This document shows positions 35,267 to 44,031 of a DNA stretch of 64,000 nt, piece by piece (positions within the stretch are counted from its first letter, which is position 1; each line of letters opens with the position of its first letter). Source of the stretch: a virus; the IMG/VR virus record IMGVR_UViG_3300042367_000228, positions 62,001 through 126,000 of that record, one strand, 5' to 3'. The notes beneath the pieces are model-generated. The model searched no databases. It saw only the letters and a program-made list of their open reading frames with translations, and was not told the origin of the DNA. Made by a program: the position numbers and the translations under genes.

Positions 35267-35410
35267 TTTGAGCAGCGGTTCTCCTTCCAGAACTTAACTC
35301 AGCAGTATTACAAACTGGCCTGCCAACCTTATGTTAGTGTTAAAATAAAAGTGTTTTGTGTGTTTTGTTCAGTATTTACAAATGTGTTTTGAACAAGGGA
35401 TTAAAAGTGG

Positions 35411-35827
35411 CTAAATGCGAGCAGCAGCTTCTGCTAAATCATTTGCGCGTTCGTTACCAGGATTACCTGCATGGGCTTTAACCCATTGCCAATCTATAGT
35501 GTGTGCAGCAGCAACGGTTTCTAATTTAAGCCATAGATCACGATTTAAGTAATCAGTGCGCCCTTTCTTTTTCCAATTAGGAAACCATTGTGTAAAACCG
35601 TCAACAAGATATTTTGAATCAGAATAAATCCTAACTTTGCATGGTCTTTTTAAACGCGATAGTGCTTCAATAGCAGCTTGCATTTCCATGCGATTGTTAG
35701 TAGTTTGTGGTTCTGTTCCAGAAAATTCTTTAATGACGTCTCTGTATTGCATAGTAGCACCCCATCCGCCTTTACCTGGATTTGGTACACATGCGCCGTC
35801 TGTATAAATTATTACGAGTTCTTCCAT
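35411..35827 (-). CDS. rnhA: Ribonuclease HI, cellular type
   Basis: 138 residues. Carries the complete RNase HI active site: D10 (YTDGACVPNPGKGGWG), E48 (NNRMEMQAAIEAL), D70 (IYSDSKYLVDG), H119 and D130 (WVKAHAGNPGNERANDLA). It cuts the RNA strand of RNA-DNA hybrids, probably removing replication primers and R-loops. T4 Rnh is an unrelated FEN-type 5' nuclease, so this is a bacterial-type enzyme. ATG at 35827 has no clear ribosome site. A sigma70-type promoter lies at 35908-35936 and a GATAAATA at 35871-35878. Confidence 0.95.
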   Translation of the reverse strand: MEELVIIYTDGACVPNPGKGGWGATMQYRDVIKEFSGTEPQTTNNRMEMQAAIEALSRLKRPCKVRIYSDSKYLVDGFTQWFPNWKKKGRTDYLNRDLWLKLETVAAAHTIDWQWVKAHAGNPGNERANDLAEAAARI

Positions 35828-35870
35828 AGTGTTTTGTTAGATTATATTGTGTTTAGTATTTTTAAACAAA

Positions 35871-35878
35871 TATTTATC
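35871..35878 (-). promoter_or_regulatory. Late-type motif GATAAATA
   Basis: GATAAATAT on the minus strand, 44 bases before RNase HI. It lies within the leader of the sigma70-type transcript and could add late expression; it may also be chance in an AT-rich gap. Confidence 0.35.
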
Positions 35879-35907
35879 TGAACAACTTCTCCACCTTGTT
35901 AGAAACG

Positions 35908-35936
35908 ATTATACAGTCATTAGTATCAAAAGTCAA
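35908..35936 (-). promoter_or_regulatory. Sigma70-type promoter TTGACT-N17-TATAAT
   Basis: On the minus strand TTGACT (35936-35931) and a perfect TATAAT (35913-35908) are separated by 17 bases. The predicted start is near 35901, giving a leader of about 74 bases to RNase HI. The same hexamers and spacing occur before gp55. Confidence 0.78.
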
Positions 35937-35981
35937 CTGCTATTATTACCAATGGTAAATATACACAATATAGGAACACAT

Positions 35982-37667
35982 ATGAAAGTTACTGACATTT
36001 TAAAAGAAGAGTCTGAAGAAGAAATTAATCAAAATCGCGATAAAATTTTAGGACAGATACCTGCTGAATATACTAGTAAAAATTCACTTTATCAAAGCTG
36101 GAGGAAAGTAGTTGCAGGAGCACACAGACGATGTTGGTTTGCTAACGCTAAATCTGTTCAAGAAAGAACTCCATTAAAACTAAGTCGTGAATTTAATGTA
36201 ACATATCAATATCTATGGGATTTAGTTAAGGTGCAACAATGGAAATGTGCAATTACTGGTGAACCATTAGCTCCGATCGGTAATAAAGATGATAATAATC
36301 GAATAAGTATTGATCGTATTGATTCAACTAAAGGATACATACCTGGTAACATTCAATTTATTACAGCAAGAAGTAATTTAATGAAATGGACACATGATCA
36401 AAATGACTTTGTTAAGTATTGTCAGCAAATTGTTAGTTACACTAATAAGAATGGAATACCGTATGATCCTGCAGATCAATCGACTAAATTAAAAGAAGCA
36501 TACATTAAACAACCACCGAGCATTTTAAGAACATGGAAAAACAAAAGTGGTCCATTACATTATTTTTTAACTTCACCTACTAATGAACCATTATATGCAG
36601 ATTTAGCTGCTAAAATACCGTGGCGTAGTAAAACTGGATCTACTTTTGAAAAGATGTTTCTAACACCGCAAACTGCAGCTACTTTGCTTAATTGGGTTAA
36701 ATTAGGAGATGCTGCTTACAGAGAACAAAATATTCCTGAGTTAAAAGAAATTAATTCTAGATTACTTATAGTAATGGGAAAATGTATCTCATCGGCTAGT
36801 AGTCAACTAGAACAAGGAAAGTATCCCGAAGAGCTAGGTGTACCAAAATCTGTATTAGCATCTCTTAAGAATTTTAAAATTGCATTGCAAGATCTACATG
36901 ATGGCAAAAAAATGATTCTTACAAAAAAAGCAGGCGAATCACAAACTGATGGTAGATACATGACACAAATAGAACGTAAACAGTTTGAAGATTACATGTT
37001 ACAAATTGATCAGTATTTACAAAACCGCCCTTCTTATGAGCAAGCAAAAGCTCTTTATGATCAAGTAAGACATCATATTGATAAAATTACACGACGTACC
37101 CTACAGAATACTGCACAAGGTATAACTCCTGCACAATTTCTTGCAAATCAACTAGCGTCATCAAAATTTGATGTAGTAGATGATGATCGATTTACATCTA
37201 GTGATTTTGCAGCGTTAGATCCTCAACTTCAAAAACGCATTACCGCACAGCAACAACGAGGAGCAATGCCAGATGAATGGGATAGATCAAAACCGGAACA
37301 TAGATCGTGGAAAAAGGTTTTAAATAATGCTTTTACACGTATTTTGTCACGCTCAAAAAAACGTGAAGAAACTGGTAAAACCGCGTTAGATCAACATAAG
37401 TTTAATGCTAGTAATGAAGAATTATGGAAAGTAATAAATGACCAAAATTGGACATGTCCGTATACTGGAAACAAACTAGAAGCTACTGGAGAAGGTTCTG
37501 ATAACCAACTTAGTCCAGATCGTATTAACTCAAGTTTAGGATATGTTTCGGGTAACATACGATTTGTTACTTACAGAGTTAACATTATGAAAGGGGATCG
37601 ATCATCGGCGGATTTTGTAAACAGTTGTAGACAAATAGTAGCTAATCAAAAATCTAAGAAACCTTAG
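35982..37667 (+). CDS. Double HNH-like protein with capsid-targeting-like N-terminus
   Basis: 561 residues from ATG 35982, chosen over an upstream in-frame ATG (35847) because AGGA stands before it and the upstream codons look non-coding. Begins MKVTDILKEESEEE, similar to the leader of the 282-residue protein and to the T4 capsid-targeting sequence. HNH-like domain 1 (about 80-150) has CAITGEP, ISIDRIDSTKGY, GNIQFITARSNLMK; domain 2 (about 480-550) has CPYTGNK, LSPDRINSSLGY, GNIRFVTYRVNIMK. Both lack the usual DH pair and use DRI(D/N). The middle is helical with no recognised domain. It could be a homing-type nuclease or an injected nuclease. Its 3' end overlaps the convergent 173-residue gene by 14 bases. 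Confidence 0.72.
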   Translation: MKVTDILKEESEEEINQNRDKILGQIPAEYTSKNSLYQSWRKVVAGAHRRCWFANAKSVQERTPLKLSREFNVTYQYLWDLVKVQQWKCAITGEPLAPIGNKDDNNRISIDRIDSTKGYIPGNIQFITARSNLMKWTHDQNDFVKYCQQIVSYTNKNGIPYDPADQSTKLKEAYIKQPPSILRTWKNKSGPLHYFLTSPTNEPLYADLAAKIPWRSKTGSTFEKMFLTPQTAATLLNWVKLGDAAYREQNIPELKEINSRLLIVMGKCISSASSQLEQGKYPEELGVPKSVLASLKNFKIALQDLHDGKKMILTKKAGESQTDGRYMTQIERKQFEDYMLQIDQYLQNRPSYEQAKALYDQVRHHIDKITRRTLQNTAQGITPAQFLANQLASSKFDVVDDDRFTSSDFAALDPQLQKRITAQQQRGAMPDEWDRSKPEHRSWKKVLNNAFTRILSRSKKREETGKTALDQHKFNASNEELWKVINDQNWTCPYTGNKLEATGEGSDNQLSPDRINSSLGYVSGNIRFVTYRVNIMKGDRSSADFVNSCRQIVANQKSKKP

Positions 37668-38175
37668 AAAGCTTTTCAACAACATCTTTATTTTCACTCC
37701 AAAAAGAATCGTAATCAGTAAACACCCATTTACCGTTCTTTTTGGAGTAATAGTCTACACTTTTTTGTAGTTTGAATTTTTTGATATGTTTATGCTCAAT
37801 CGCAACATAAGATCCTTTACGATTAAACTTCATCATAATGATATTAAAATCATCCTTATCAGCAACTTCTAAAGTTTGCTCAATCCAAGTATCTAAAATC
37901 TTAATTTCACCTGCAGTAAACAATTGATGAAATGGAAAATCAGCATAAGATTTACATTCGGCATTAAAGTGCTTCCAATTTAATGGCGGTACAATATCAC
38001 CTTTCATAGCACGGATTTGTCCTTCATGTAAGAACTCTTTACGTACTGCATTCTTACCTCCGATGTATGCACCGCTGCCCGGCACCCGCATGAAAGATGC
38101 ATTATACAGTGAGCTTAAATGTTTTGATACTGTGTTTTCCCAACTGTTCCCTTTTGTTTTAGATTTACTTGGCAT
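37654..38175 (-). CDS. PD-(D/E)XK nuclease, Holliday-junction-resolvase-like
   Basis: 173 residues. The N-terminal helix GNSWENTVSKHLSSLYNASF carries E13; RVPGSGAYIGGKN follows; D60 in KGDIVPP and E73/K75 in NAECKSYADF complete an E...D...ExK active site like that of archaeal-type resolvases and related nucleases. The gene ends the operon with gp46/gp47, so a role in branch resolution or DNA degradation during recombination is likely (inference). T4 uses endonuclease VII (gp49) for this; no such gene is seen here. Confidence 0.7.
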   Translation of the reverse strand: MPSKSKTKGNSWENTVSKHLSSLYNASFMRVPGSGAYIGGKNAVRKEFLHEGQIRAMKGDIVPPLNWKHFNAECKSYADFPFHQLFTAGEIKILDTWIEQTLEVADKDDFNIIMMKFNRKGSYVAIEHKHIKKFKLQKSVDYYSKKNGKWVFTDYDSFWSENKDVVEKLSKVS

Positions 38176-38190
38176 AAATTCCTTTTTACT

Positions 38191-38490
38191 TTAATTATCT
38201 TGATCATTCTTAGCGTCAATTGCATTTTGATTACGTTCCTTAATCATAGCAATTGCACGTTTACTTGGTTGCTTAGGAGAGAATTTTGCGTATCTAAAAT
38301 CCTGTACAACTATGCGCTGTTGATCACACAGCTGTCTTAACTTAAGACTAACTCTTTTTAGTTCTTGTAAACATTTACGAACTTGAACACAACTAATATC
38401 AGTTTGATTAGTAGCCCATCTTTGATTTGCTCTAAAGTACTCGTCAAATGCTTTCATTATTTCTTCATGTAGTTCTTCATTTGGTAACAT
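38191..38490 (-). CDS. Small helical protein in the recombination operon, unknown
   Basis: 99 residues from ATG 38490, which has AGGAG five bases before it; a longer frame to 38532 would start upstream of a late-type AATAAATA (38508-38515). Helical and basic (EEIMKAFDEYFRANQRWATN, LQELKRVSLKLRQLCDQQR) with SPKQPSKRAIAMIKER near the end. No family recognised. It lies between the GIY-YIG endonuclease and the PD-(D/E)XK nuclease. Confidence 0.65.
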   Translation of the reverse strand: MLPNEELHEEIMKAFDEYFRANQRWATNQTDISCVQVRKCLQELKRVSLKLRQLCDQQRIVVQDFRYAKFSPKQPSKRAIAMIKERNQNAIDAKNDQDN

Positions 38491-38507
38491 AATTACTCCT
38501 ATATCTA

Positions 38508-38515
38508 TATTTATT
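38508..38515 (-). promoter_or_regulatory. Late-type promoter motif AATAAATA
   Basis: AATAAATATAG on the minus strand, 18 bases before ATG 38490. It supports the shorter start of the 99-residue gene. Confidence 0.45.
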
Positions 38516-38555
38516 AGTCGTGAGAATGCCACTCTAAAAATAAAGTGGCATGAAA

Positions 38556-39284
38556 TTACAATTTTAATTTACAGTTGTCGCCGTGAAACAGAGTATAATG
38601 ATTTTTTGCAATCGTCTTGTTACAATGCTCGCATGTTCGTTGATGTTTAGGTTGTTTCATCGGATTGTTATCTCCTGAATTTTTTAACTTGGACATTTGT
38701 TTATTATATTCAGATGCAGATTTTCCATACATTGGATTTTTTTCGCCTTTTAATCCTACTTTAGGATTTCCTTTTAATGATTTACTTATATTTTCATTAT
38801 GGGTCGCCGGGCGAAATTCTGCATAATTTTTAACACCATTGCTTTGTTTTTGTTTAACTTCTGAAGAGTGCTTTTTTCCAAAGTGTGGACTTAATTCACC
38901 TCTTTTACCGTACATAGGATTTTTATCTCCTTGCCTTGCTAAACCTTTCTTTGCACGAGTTATTTCTGACTCAATTCTACCTAATCTATTTCCTGGATCA
39001 ATTTTAGCATTTGATTGATTAAAACTCATAGGATCGTTTTTAGCATCTAAAATTGTAAGGTAATCAGATTCTAATTTTCTTATATATGATGCAGGACCAA
39101 TTGCTAAGATTTCATATCTCCAGTCATTTCTATTTTCTAAAATTAACGGCTTTACTATTTTACTTGAACACAGGTAATTCTCATGGCAAGCTGGATTCCA
39201 CCCAGCTTGCGTTTTTGATCCTATATACCATTTATTAGTAGGTATGTGAATCCACTTGTAAAGGTACGGTATTGACTGTTTCAT
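38556..39284 (-). CDS. GIY-YIG homing endonuclease (Seg-like)
   Basis: 242 residues. N-terminal GIY-YIG domain: YLYKWIH, then WYIGSK (Tyr20-Ile-Gly22), an Arg-containing helix (NDWRYEILAIG) and the catalytic Glu in RKLESDYLTIL. Two NUMOD3 motifs follow (DKNPMYGKRGELSPHFGKKH and EKNPMYGKSASEYNKQMS). The end holds a zinc finger with C218, C221, H234 and C238. The first position of GIY is degenerate. The start overlaps the gp46 stop as ATGA, so it has inserted at the end of gp46 and is translated with it. Free-standing Seg enzymes of T4 behave this way. Confidence 0.88.
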   Translation of the reverse strand: MKQSIPYLYKWIHIPTNKWYIGSKTQAGWNPACHENYLCSSKIVKPLILENRNDWRYEILAIGPASYIRKLESDYLTILDAKNDPMSFNQSNAKIDPGNRLGRIESEITRAKKGLARQGDKNPMYGKRGELSPHFGKKHSSEVKQKQSNGVKNYAEFRPATHNENISKSLKGNPKVGLKGEKNPMYGKSASEYNKQMSKLKNSGDNNPMKQPKHQRTCEHCNKTIAKNHYTLFHGDNCKLKL

Positions 39285-41044
39285 TGTATAGTTGGATAAT
39301 CGTAATTCGTAAAACCGTTTTCTTTGTAAACTCGCAATATGTTGTCTACTCGTCCAATTAATTCTTCTTTATGACTAATTAACCAAATTGACGAATCTGA
39401 TTGTCTAGCTTTAGCTTTTAAGATTGACAACGCACACTCAATGCCGTTCGAATCAAGCCCGTTGTCTAACAATTCGTCAACAAACAGTAGGTTAATTTTT
39501 TGATATAAGCTTTCCCATACATCTCGAAAAGCTAAACTTAACGAAATAATAACTCTATTCATTTCTCCTCTTGAAAGATTATGAAAATCTAAGTCTTGTC
39601 CTAATTGTGTGATTTCAACACTTAAATCGTTTTGGAATACAACATTATGCGGCAATCCCATCTTATCTAAGTAGTGAGTTAATCGGTTATTTAAGTATGC
39701 TAAGTTTTGATCTATAATCTTTTTACGGATAAAACTGTCTTTGTTTGTTAGTAATTTAAGCAAAAACTCCTGATGATCTTTGAGTGCATTTGCTTCATTA
39801 ATAGTGTCCCAAACAATTTCTTGCAATGCAGCATTGCGTAATTCGTCAACTTGTTCTTGATATGGATCAGTCTCGACTGCTTTAATTTCTAATTGTTGTT
39901 CTAATGATTTAAAGTTAGTTTGATGTTTTAATGCGTCTTCTAGTGTTTCGTAATAGGTGTCCGGACGCTTTTCAATTACTACAAACTTACTTAATTCTTC
40001 ACAGATTTTAGTGTGATCTGCTAGTACTTTATCATAATATTTCTGTGCTTCGAGCAAATGTTGTGTAGCAGTTTCTAATAATTCTTCATGTTTATGATCA
40101 TGCAAATCTTGGTCACAAGCATGACATTTTTTATTATCTAATGAATCGATTTCTCTAACATATTTGTCTCTTGTTTTAAGAGCTTGAGTAGTTGCAGATT
40201 CTAATGTTGCTCTTTCTTTGTTAAGACTCGTCATTGTTGCACGTTGATCTAAGTATTCTTTTAACAATGCATGATTGGCAATTTCAGCTTCGATATCTAC
40301 ACCTTCCATCTCTACGATAGCACGAGCGAGTTTTTCTAAGTCAGTTTCTTGTTGACTATACCATGCTTTTTGTCTTAATAATAACGTATCAATGCTCTGT
40401 TGAATCTTCTCATTTGACTTTTTAGCAGCTTCAATGTTAGCAGTTTCTTGATAAATTGTATCTTTAGTTTGTCTAATTAGTTCTTTAAGTGCTTCAGCTT
40501 TTTCACTTAGTAATGTAATACCTAGCAGTTGTTCAATGATCTCACGTTGATCATTTGCTCTCATTGATAAGAACGGTTCTGTATAAGTGTTTAATGCGAC
40601 AATATGTTTAAACATATCATGACTCATACCAAATAAATGATGTAAGTCTTTCTGTGTCTCACGCATATCGCCTTGTGCATCATCGGCTAAAACTTGAGAT
40701 TCTTCGTTAACAAAAAACTTAAGAACAGTTGGTTTACGACCACGTTCAATGCGATAAGTGTTACCGTCCTTTTCAAAAGTTAAGGTAACTAGCATGTTTT
40801 TATTGTTAATTTTATTGATTAAATTGTCTTTTTTAATGTTAGTAAGAGCAGTACCGTAAAGCGCATAACTCAATGCGTTTACGATAGTTGTCTTGCCTGT
40901 ACCGTTTCTAGATCCAGCGTCATCACCGCCTTGATCTAAGTTTTCTCCTAGTACAAGTGTTAAGTTTTCTTTCTCAAAATCTACAGCTTGAGTTTGATTC
41001 CCTACACTCATAAAATTCTTTACAGTTAAATTTTGTATTTTCAT
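39281..41044 (-). CDS. 46: Recombination endonuclease subunit gp46 (Rad50-like ATPase)
   Basis: 587 residues. Walker A RNGTGKTT with Lys51; zinc hook CHAC at C307-C310 at the tip of a coiled coil; ABC signature LSRGE from residue 490; Walker B LLFVDE with D523/E524; H-loop His558 in WLISHKEE. With gp47 it forms the SbcCD/Mre11-Rad50-type complex that resects DNA ends for recombination-dependent replication and degrades host DNA. The start overlaps the gp47 stop as ATGA. Confidence 0.95.
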   Translation of the reverse strand: MKIQNLTVKNFMSVGNQTQAVDFEKENLTLVLGENLDQGGDDAGSRNGTGKTTIVNALSYALYGTALTNIKKDNLINKINNKNMLVTLTFEKDGNTYRIERGRKPTVLKFFVNEESQVLADDAQGDMRETQKDLHHLFGMSHDMFKHIVALNTYTEPFLSMRANDQREIIEQLLGITLLSEKAEALKELIRQTKDTIYQETANIEAAKKSNEKIQQSIDTLLLRQKAWYSQQETDLEKLARAIVEMEGVDIEAEIANHALLKEYLDQRATMTSLNKERATLESATTQALKTRDKYVREIDSLDNKKCHACDQDLHDHKHEELLETATQHLLEAQKYYDKVLADHTKICEELSKFVVIEKRPDTYYETLEDALKHQTNFKSLEQQLEIKAVETDPYQEQVDELRNAALQEIVWDTINEANALKDHQEFLLKLLTNKDSFIRKKIIDQNLAYLNNRLTHYLDKMGLPHNVVFQNDLSVEITQLGQDLDFHNLSRGEMNRVIISLSLAFRDVWESLYQKINLLFVDELLDNGLDSNGIECALSILKAKARQSDSSIWLISHKEELIGRVDNILRVYKENGFTNYDYPTIQ

Positions 41045-42054
41045 AGGTTGCTATAGATTGATAATAATGTGTTTTTGTTATAAGTTTCAGAGTCAATGTT
41101 TACAATTTGAGTAGCTACAATTTCGTCTATACTTTCAAATGCTTCAATGTCTACGTTACTAGTTACATCTATTGATTTACGTTCTTCAATTACTTTAAGT
41201 TCTCTTAGTTTGTAATCTCCAATGAACTTTTCTTTAATAAAGCTGGCTTCTTCAAAGCTAATATCAATGTCTAATGCTACACGTAAGTGTTGATTTGGTT
41301 TAAGAATCTTATCAGCATCGTCTAAAAGTTGACTTAATTTAACAGTTCTAAATGTAGGTTGATTTGGCCAAGTAAAGAATTCTGGTTGTCCTCCCCACTC
41401 TAAAGTCATCATACCTCTTGCATCATCCCATGCATCTGCATAGTTATGAGGAAATGCATTACCGATGTAATGCATGTTTTCACGTTGTTGTCTTTTGTGA
41501 AAATGACCACTAAAACCAAGTTCGTAACTGCTAAAAGAGTCTAAACTAATCTCACCGTGATCAGGCATTTGTACCATTGCGTTCATAAAAAAATGAGGTA
41601 ATTCGAAGTGTCCAAAGATATATTTCGCACCTTTCTTACCAATTTCTTTCCATTCATCATGTACTAACCAAGGACATAATGTAACATTTCCAACAGTAGT
41701 AGGATGATGAACTACGGTAATTCCAGGGATATATTTGCCAAATTCAACGCTGTGTATGTCACGTTTATCTTTATAATATAGGTCGTGATTACCTGGAAAA
41801 AAATAAAAAGCATCAAACGCTTGGCCTAATTTTTCCAAGCATCTTAAGCTATAATCCATTGTTGTAATGTTTAAACTGTTGCGATTGTGATGCCAATCTC
41901 CCATGAAGATACCAACGTCGCACCCTTCTTCTTTTGCTTTCGCAATGTACCAATCTACAAATTCTTCACAATCTTGATTGTGTACACTGCTGTTTGACTT
42001 AAGACCATAATGGATGTCGGTGAAAACGGCAGCTTTTTTAAATAAATTATTCAT
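41041..42054 (-). CDS. 47: Recombination endonuclease subunit gp47 (Mre11-like)
   Basis: 337 residues. All metallophosphoesterase motifs are present: D13 and H15 in FTDIHYG, D53 in GDWHHNRN, N89-H90-D91 in PGNHDLYY, H149 in FGHFELP, H184 and H186 in SGHFHKRQ. It is the nuclease partner of gp46. The start overlaps the end of the 77-residue gene by 8 bases. Confidence 0.95.
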   Translation of the reverse strand: MNNLFKKAAVFTDIHYGLKSNSSVHNQDCEEFVDWYIAKAKEEGCDVGIFMGDWHHNRNSLNITTMDYSLRCLEKLGQAFDAFYFFPGNHDLYYKDKRDIHSVEFGKYIPGITVVHHPTTVGNVTLCPWLVHDEWKEIGKKGAKYIFGHFELPHFFMNAMVQMPDHGEISLDSFSSYELGFSGHFHKRQQRENMHYIGNAFPHNYADAWDDARGMMTLEWGGQPEFFTWPNQPTFRTVKLSQLLDDADKILKPNQHLRVALDIDISFEEASFIKEKFIGDYKLRELKVIEERKSIDVTSNVDIEAFESIDEIVATQIVNIDSETYNKNTLLSIYSNL

Positions 42055-42280
42055 TATTTCCTGTTGATTCGTGTTTTAATAAAAACCAAACTAAATCTTT
42101 GTTTGTGTTAAATGTAACTGTACCGCTAGACATGCTATCAAACTTTATATTGCATTTGTAAGTTTCTTCAAATAGTTTTTCAATATGTGTATAGTCGGTG
42201 TTAGGGTGTTCTTCTTTAAGTTTTTTATATGCATCATCGAGTGCAGGATGTGCTATATCCAGTGTATTATTCATAGTCAT
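42047..42280 (-). CDS. Small protein before gp47, unknown
   Basis: 77 residues; a second ATG at codon 3 (42274) is an equally good start. Acidic N-terminal helix (ALDDAYKKLKEEHPN) and a C-terminal beta/helix stretch (GTVTFNTNKDLVWFLLKHES). Start overlaps the stop of the endonuclease (TAATG) and its end overlaps gp47. Before the endonuclease inserted, it would have followed gp55 directly. No family recognised. Confidence 0.65.
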   Translation of the reverse strand: MTMNNTLDIAHPALDDAYKKLKEEHPNTDYTHIEKLFEETYKCNIKFDSMSSGTVTFNTNKDLVWFLLKHESTGNNE

Positions 42281-44031
42281 TATTTTTTTAATTTAAATAC
42301 TAGTTGTCCGCAGTCCCAAACTTTAAAAAACCCGTTGTTTTCCATATTTTGTGATGCAGTTAATGTGTTATCAAATGTTAATAGTTTGTGTTTCATTAAG
42401 TGTTTTTGCCATTGATACCGTGAACCTGCATACTTTCCGGATTTATCAATATAAAAAAATCCTGGTGGTGATGTAGATTCTAACGTAAATCCTAATTTGT
42501 AATAAACATTACCAGTGCTATAACGACGATTGCAATACGACAGTAATACATCATTGGGTTCCATATAACATTTAACAAAATGTTTAATAAGTTTACTTGC
42601 GCCGCCTACTACTTGCAACCCCGAGAATGAACATAATCGTAATAGTTCAAATGTATTAGTGGCTTTAGTAAATCTTGGCTTACCAAACGTTGCAACCATA
42701 ATTAATCTATTAGTAGTATCGTACAGACCTAGGTTAATTAAACTGTTAACGTCTCCCTGCAGGTGATGAGTTGATATAAACTGTGCCTTCTCAGCTGAAT
42801 TAACTACTTGCAGGTTAGTGTGCCTTGCGTATAATTTAGAATGTAGCCCTAATCTGCTATCAATTAAATTAATAGTTTGTTCCCATTTTTCATTAATTTC
42901 TGTATCCCAAAATTGTAATAATGCAATGTTTTGTGATATACATGCATTAGTTTTTTGTAAATGATACATCTGTGTTTTGTTATACTGTTCTGAATGAAAA
43001 TAACATCCGTTAATTTCTATTGCTAAATTATAGTCTGGAAAATATAAATCTAATTCTTTAGGTGAAATTATAGTTCTATTATTCGTAATTATTTTAACAC
43101 CTTTTTGATCATAATGCAAGTATAATCTTCGTTCTAATTCACTTGCAGAATGCCGGACGATATTAATATTTAATGAATGAAAAATTTTGCATAGTTGACT
43201 AGAACTAATACCTATATCATTAGCAATCTCGTGTACAGTTTTACCTGAATGCTGTTCATTTTCTAGCCAAGATGCGTTTGTAAGTTTTTCTAATGTATCT
43301 GCAGAAAAATAGTGTTCTCGTTTAGTAGCAACGCTTTTTTCTCGTATACTTGCATTACTTAGAGGATTAATATAACCGTATTTAATAATGTTAGTATCTT
43401 TAATTTGTTGTTGAATATCTAAATTTAGTAACGGATTAGTGCAGCCGTATCTAATAAGATTCGTTTCTTTAATTTTAGATTGAACATTATAATTTTTTGC
43501 AGGATTATCAAAGCCGTATTTAATTAAATTAGTATTTTTAATTTTTTGCTTAGTCTCTGATAAGTGCATAACATGTGATACATTATATTTTTCTAAATTA
43601 GAAGTAATAACACGTTGTTTGTATTCGTCAGTTTGAGAATAATGGTCAACACCGTATTTTTCTAAACTAGTAGATTTTACTTTAGTTTTCCAATCGTTGG
43701 TTTGAGTGTGCCATTCGACACCAAGAAGTTCTAAATTCTTTTTCTTTTTTATAACAGTAGAATAAGTTGCAGTGCATTTTGGACTGCAATATGCTCGGTA
43801 TTGTTGTAAATCTAAATGCCAACTTAACTGGTTACTGCATTCACAACACGGAATTACAAGTGATTGTTGTTTAATATGATAAATTATTTGTCTAGCATTT
43901 GTACTAGACAATAATGTAGAAATTTGTGATATTTGTTCAGCATACGGTGTTTTTAATAATGCTGTGTAAGACAGGCGAGGTCGCCTGTCTAAATCCGTTA
44001 ATGTAGTTAAAATTTTTTGATATTCAATCAC
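42280..44031 (-). CDS. Vsr-like (EDxHD-type) homing endonuclease with KYG repeats
   Basis: 583 residues from GTG 44031, overlapping the gp55 stop as GTGA. N-terminal zinc knuckle (C62, C63, C65, C82, C86). Residues about 119-231 are five repeats of about 24 residues with the core TNLxKYGxxNP, a DNA-binding array. A helix-turn-helix-like stretch (TVHEIANDIGISSSQLCKIF, 265-284) follows. The Vsr-like core has E326/D328 in KELDLYFP, E339 and H346 in AIEINGCYFHS, H357 and K360. The C-terminal part (VVGGASKLIKHF, LSYCNRRYSTGNVYYKLGF) is GNAT-like, as in the paralogue at 21393-22829. It interrupts the gp55 to gp47 operon. Confidence 0.85.
   Translation of the reverse strand: MIEYQKILTTLTDLDRRPRLSYTALLKTPYAEQISQISTLLSSTNARQIIYHIKQQSLVIPCCECSNQLSWHLDLQQYRAYCSPKCTATYSTVIKKKKNLELLGVEWHTQTNDWKTKVKSTSLEKYGVDHYSQTDEYKQRVITSNLEKYNVSHVMHLSETKQKIKNTNLIKYGFDNPAKNYNVQSKIKETNLIRYGCTNPLLNLDIQQQIKDTNIIKYGYINPLSNASIREKSVATKREHYFSADTLEKLTNASWLENEQHSGKTVHEIANDIGISSSQLCKIFHSLNINIVRHSASELERRLYLHYDQKGVKIITNNRTIISPKELDLYFPDYNLAIEINGCYFHSEQYNKTQMYHLQKTNACISQNIALLQFWDTEINEKWEQTINLIDSRLGLHSKLYARHTNLQVVNSAEKAQFISTHHLQGDVNSLINLGLYDTTNRLIMVATFGKPRFTKATNTFELLRLCSFSGLQVVGGASKLIKHFVKCYMEPNDVLLSYCNRRYSTGNVYYKLGFTLESTSPPGFFYIDKSGKYAGSRYQWQKHLMKHKLLTFDNTLTASQNMENNGFFKVWDCGQLVFKLKK

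Larger units (their letters stand above)
34739..35410. other. 670-base gap with hairpins and two mini-ORFs, no clear gene
   Basis: This is the longest stretch without an established gene. Its first part (34739-34930) is AT-rich with a late motif and a hairpin. From about 34930 to 35340 it is visibly richer in G and C than its surroundings and carries two minus-strand mini-ORFs (48 and 34 codons), a hairpin with T run (35249-35266) and a small GC hairpin at 35221-35234. A third minus-strand frame stays open for about 55 codons over 35170-35335 but has no ATG with a ribosome site. No tRNA or known RNA was recognised. Confidence 0.55.

Noticed and set aside
34930-35340. tRNA or group I intron in the gap
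   Set aside because: No T-loop, acceptor stem or intron core (P7 or guanosine-site) pattern was found on either strand.
35383-35405. Long-loop inverted repeat (TTGTTC with GAACAA) after RNase HI
   Set aside because: Only six base pairs with a loop of about 20 and no T run; too weak to call a terminator.
35847-35981. Longer N-terminus for the double-HNH gene
   Set aside because: The added 45 codons have no ribosome site, cross the RNase HI promoter and look non-coding; ATG 35982 has AGGA and a typical leader.
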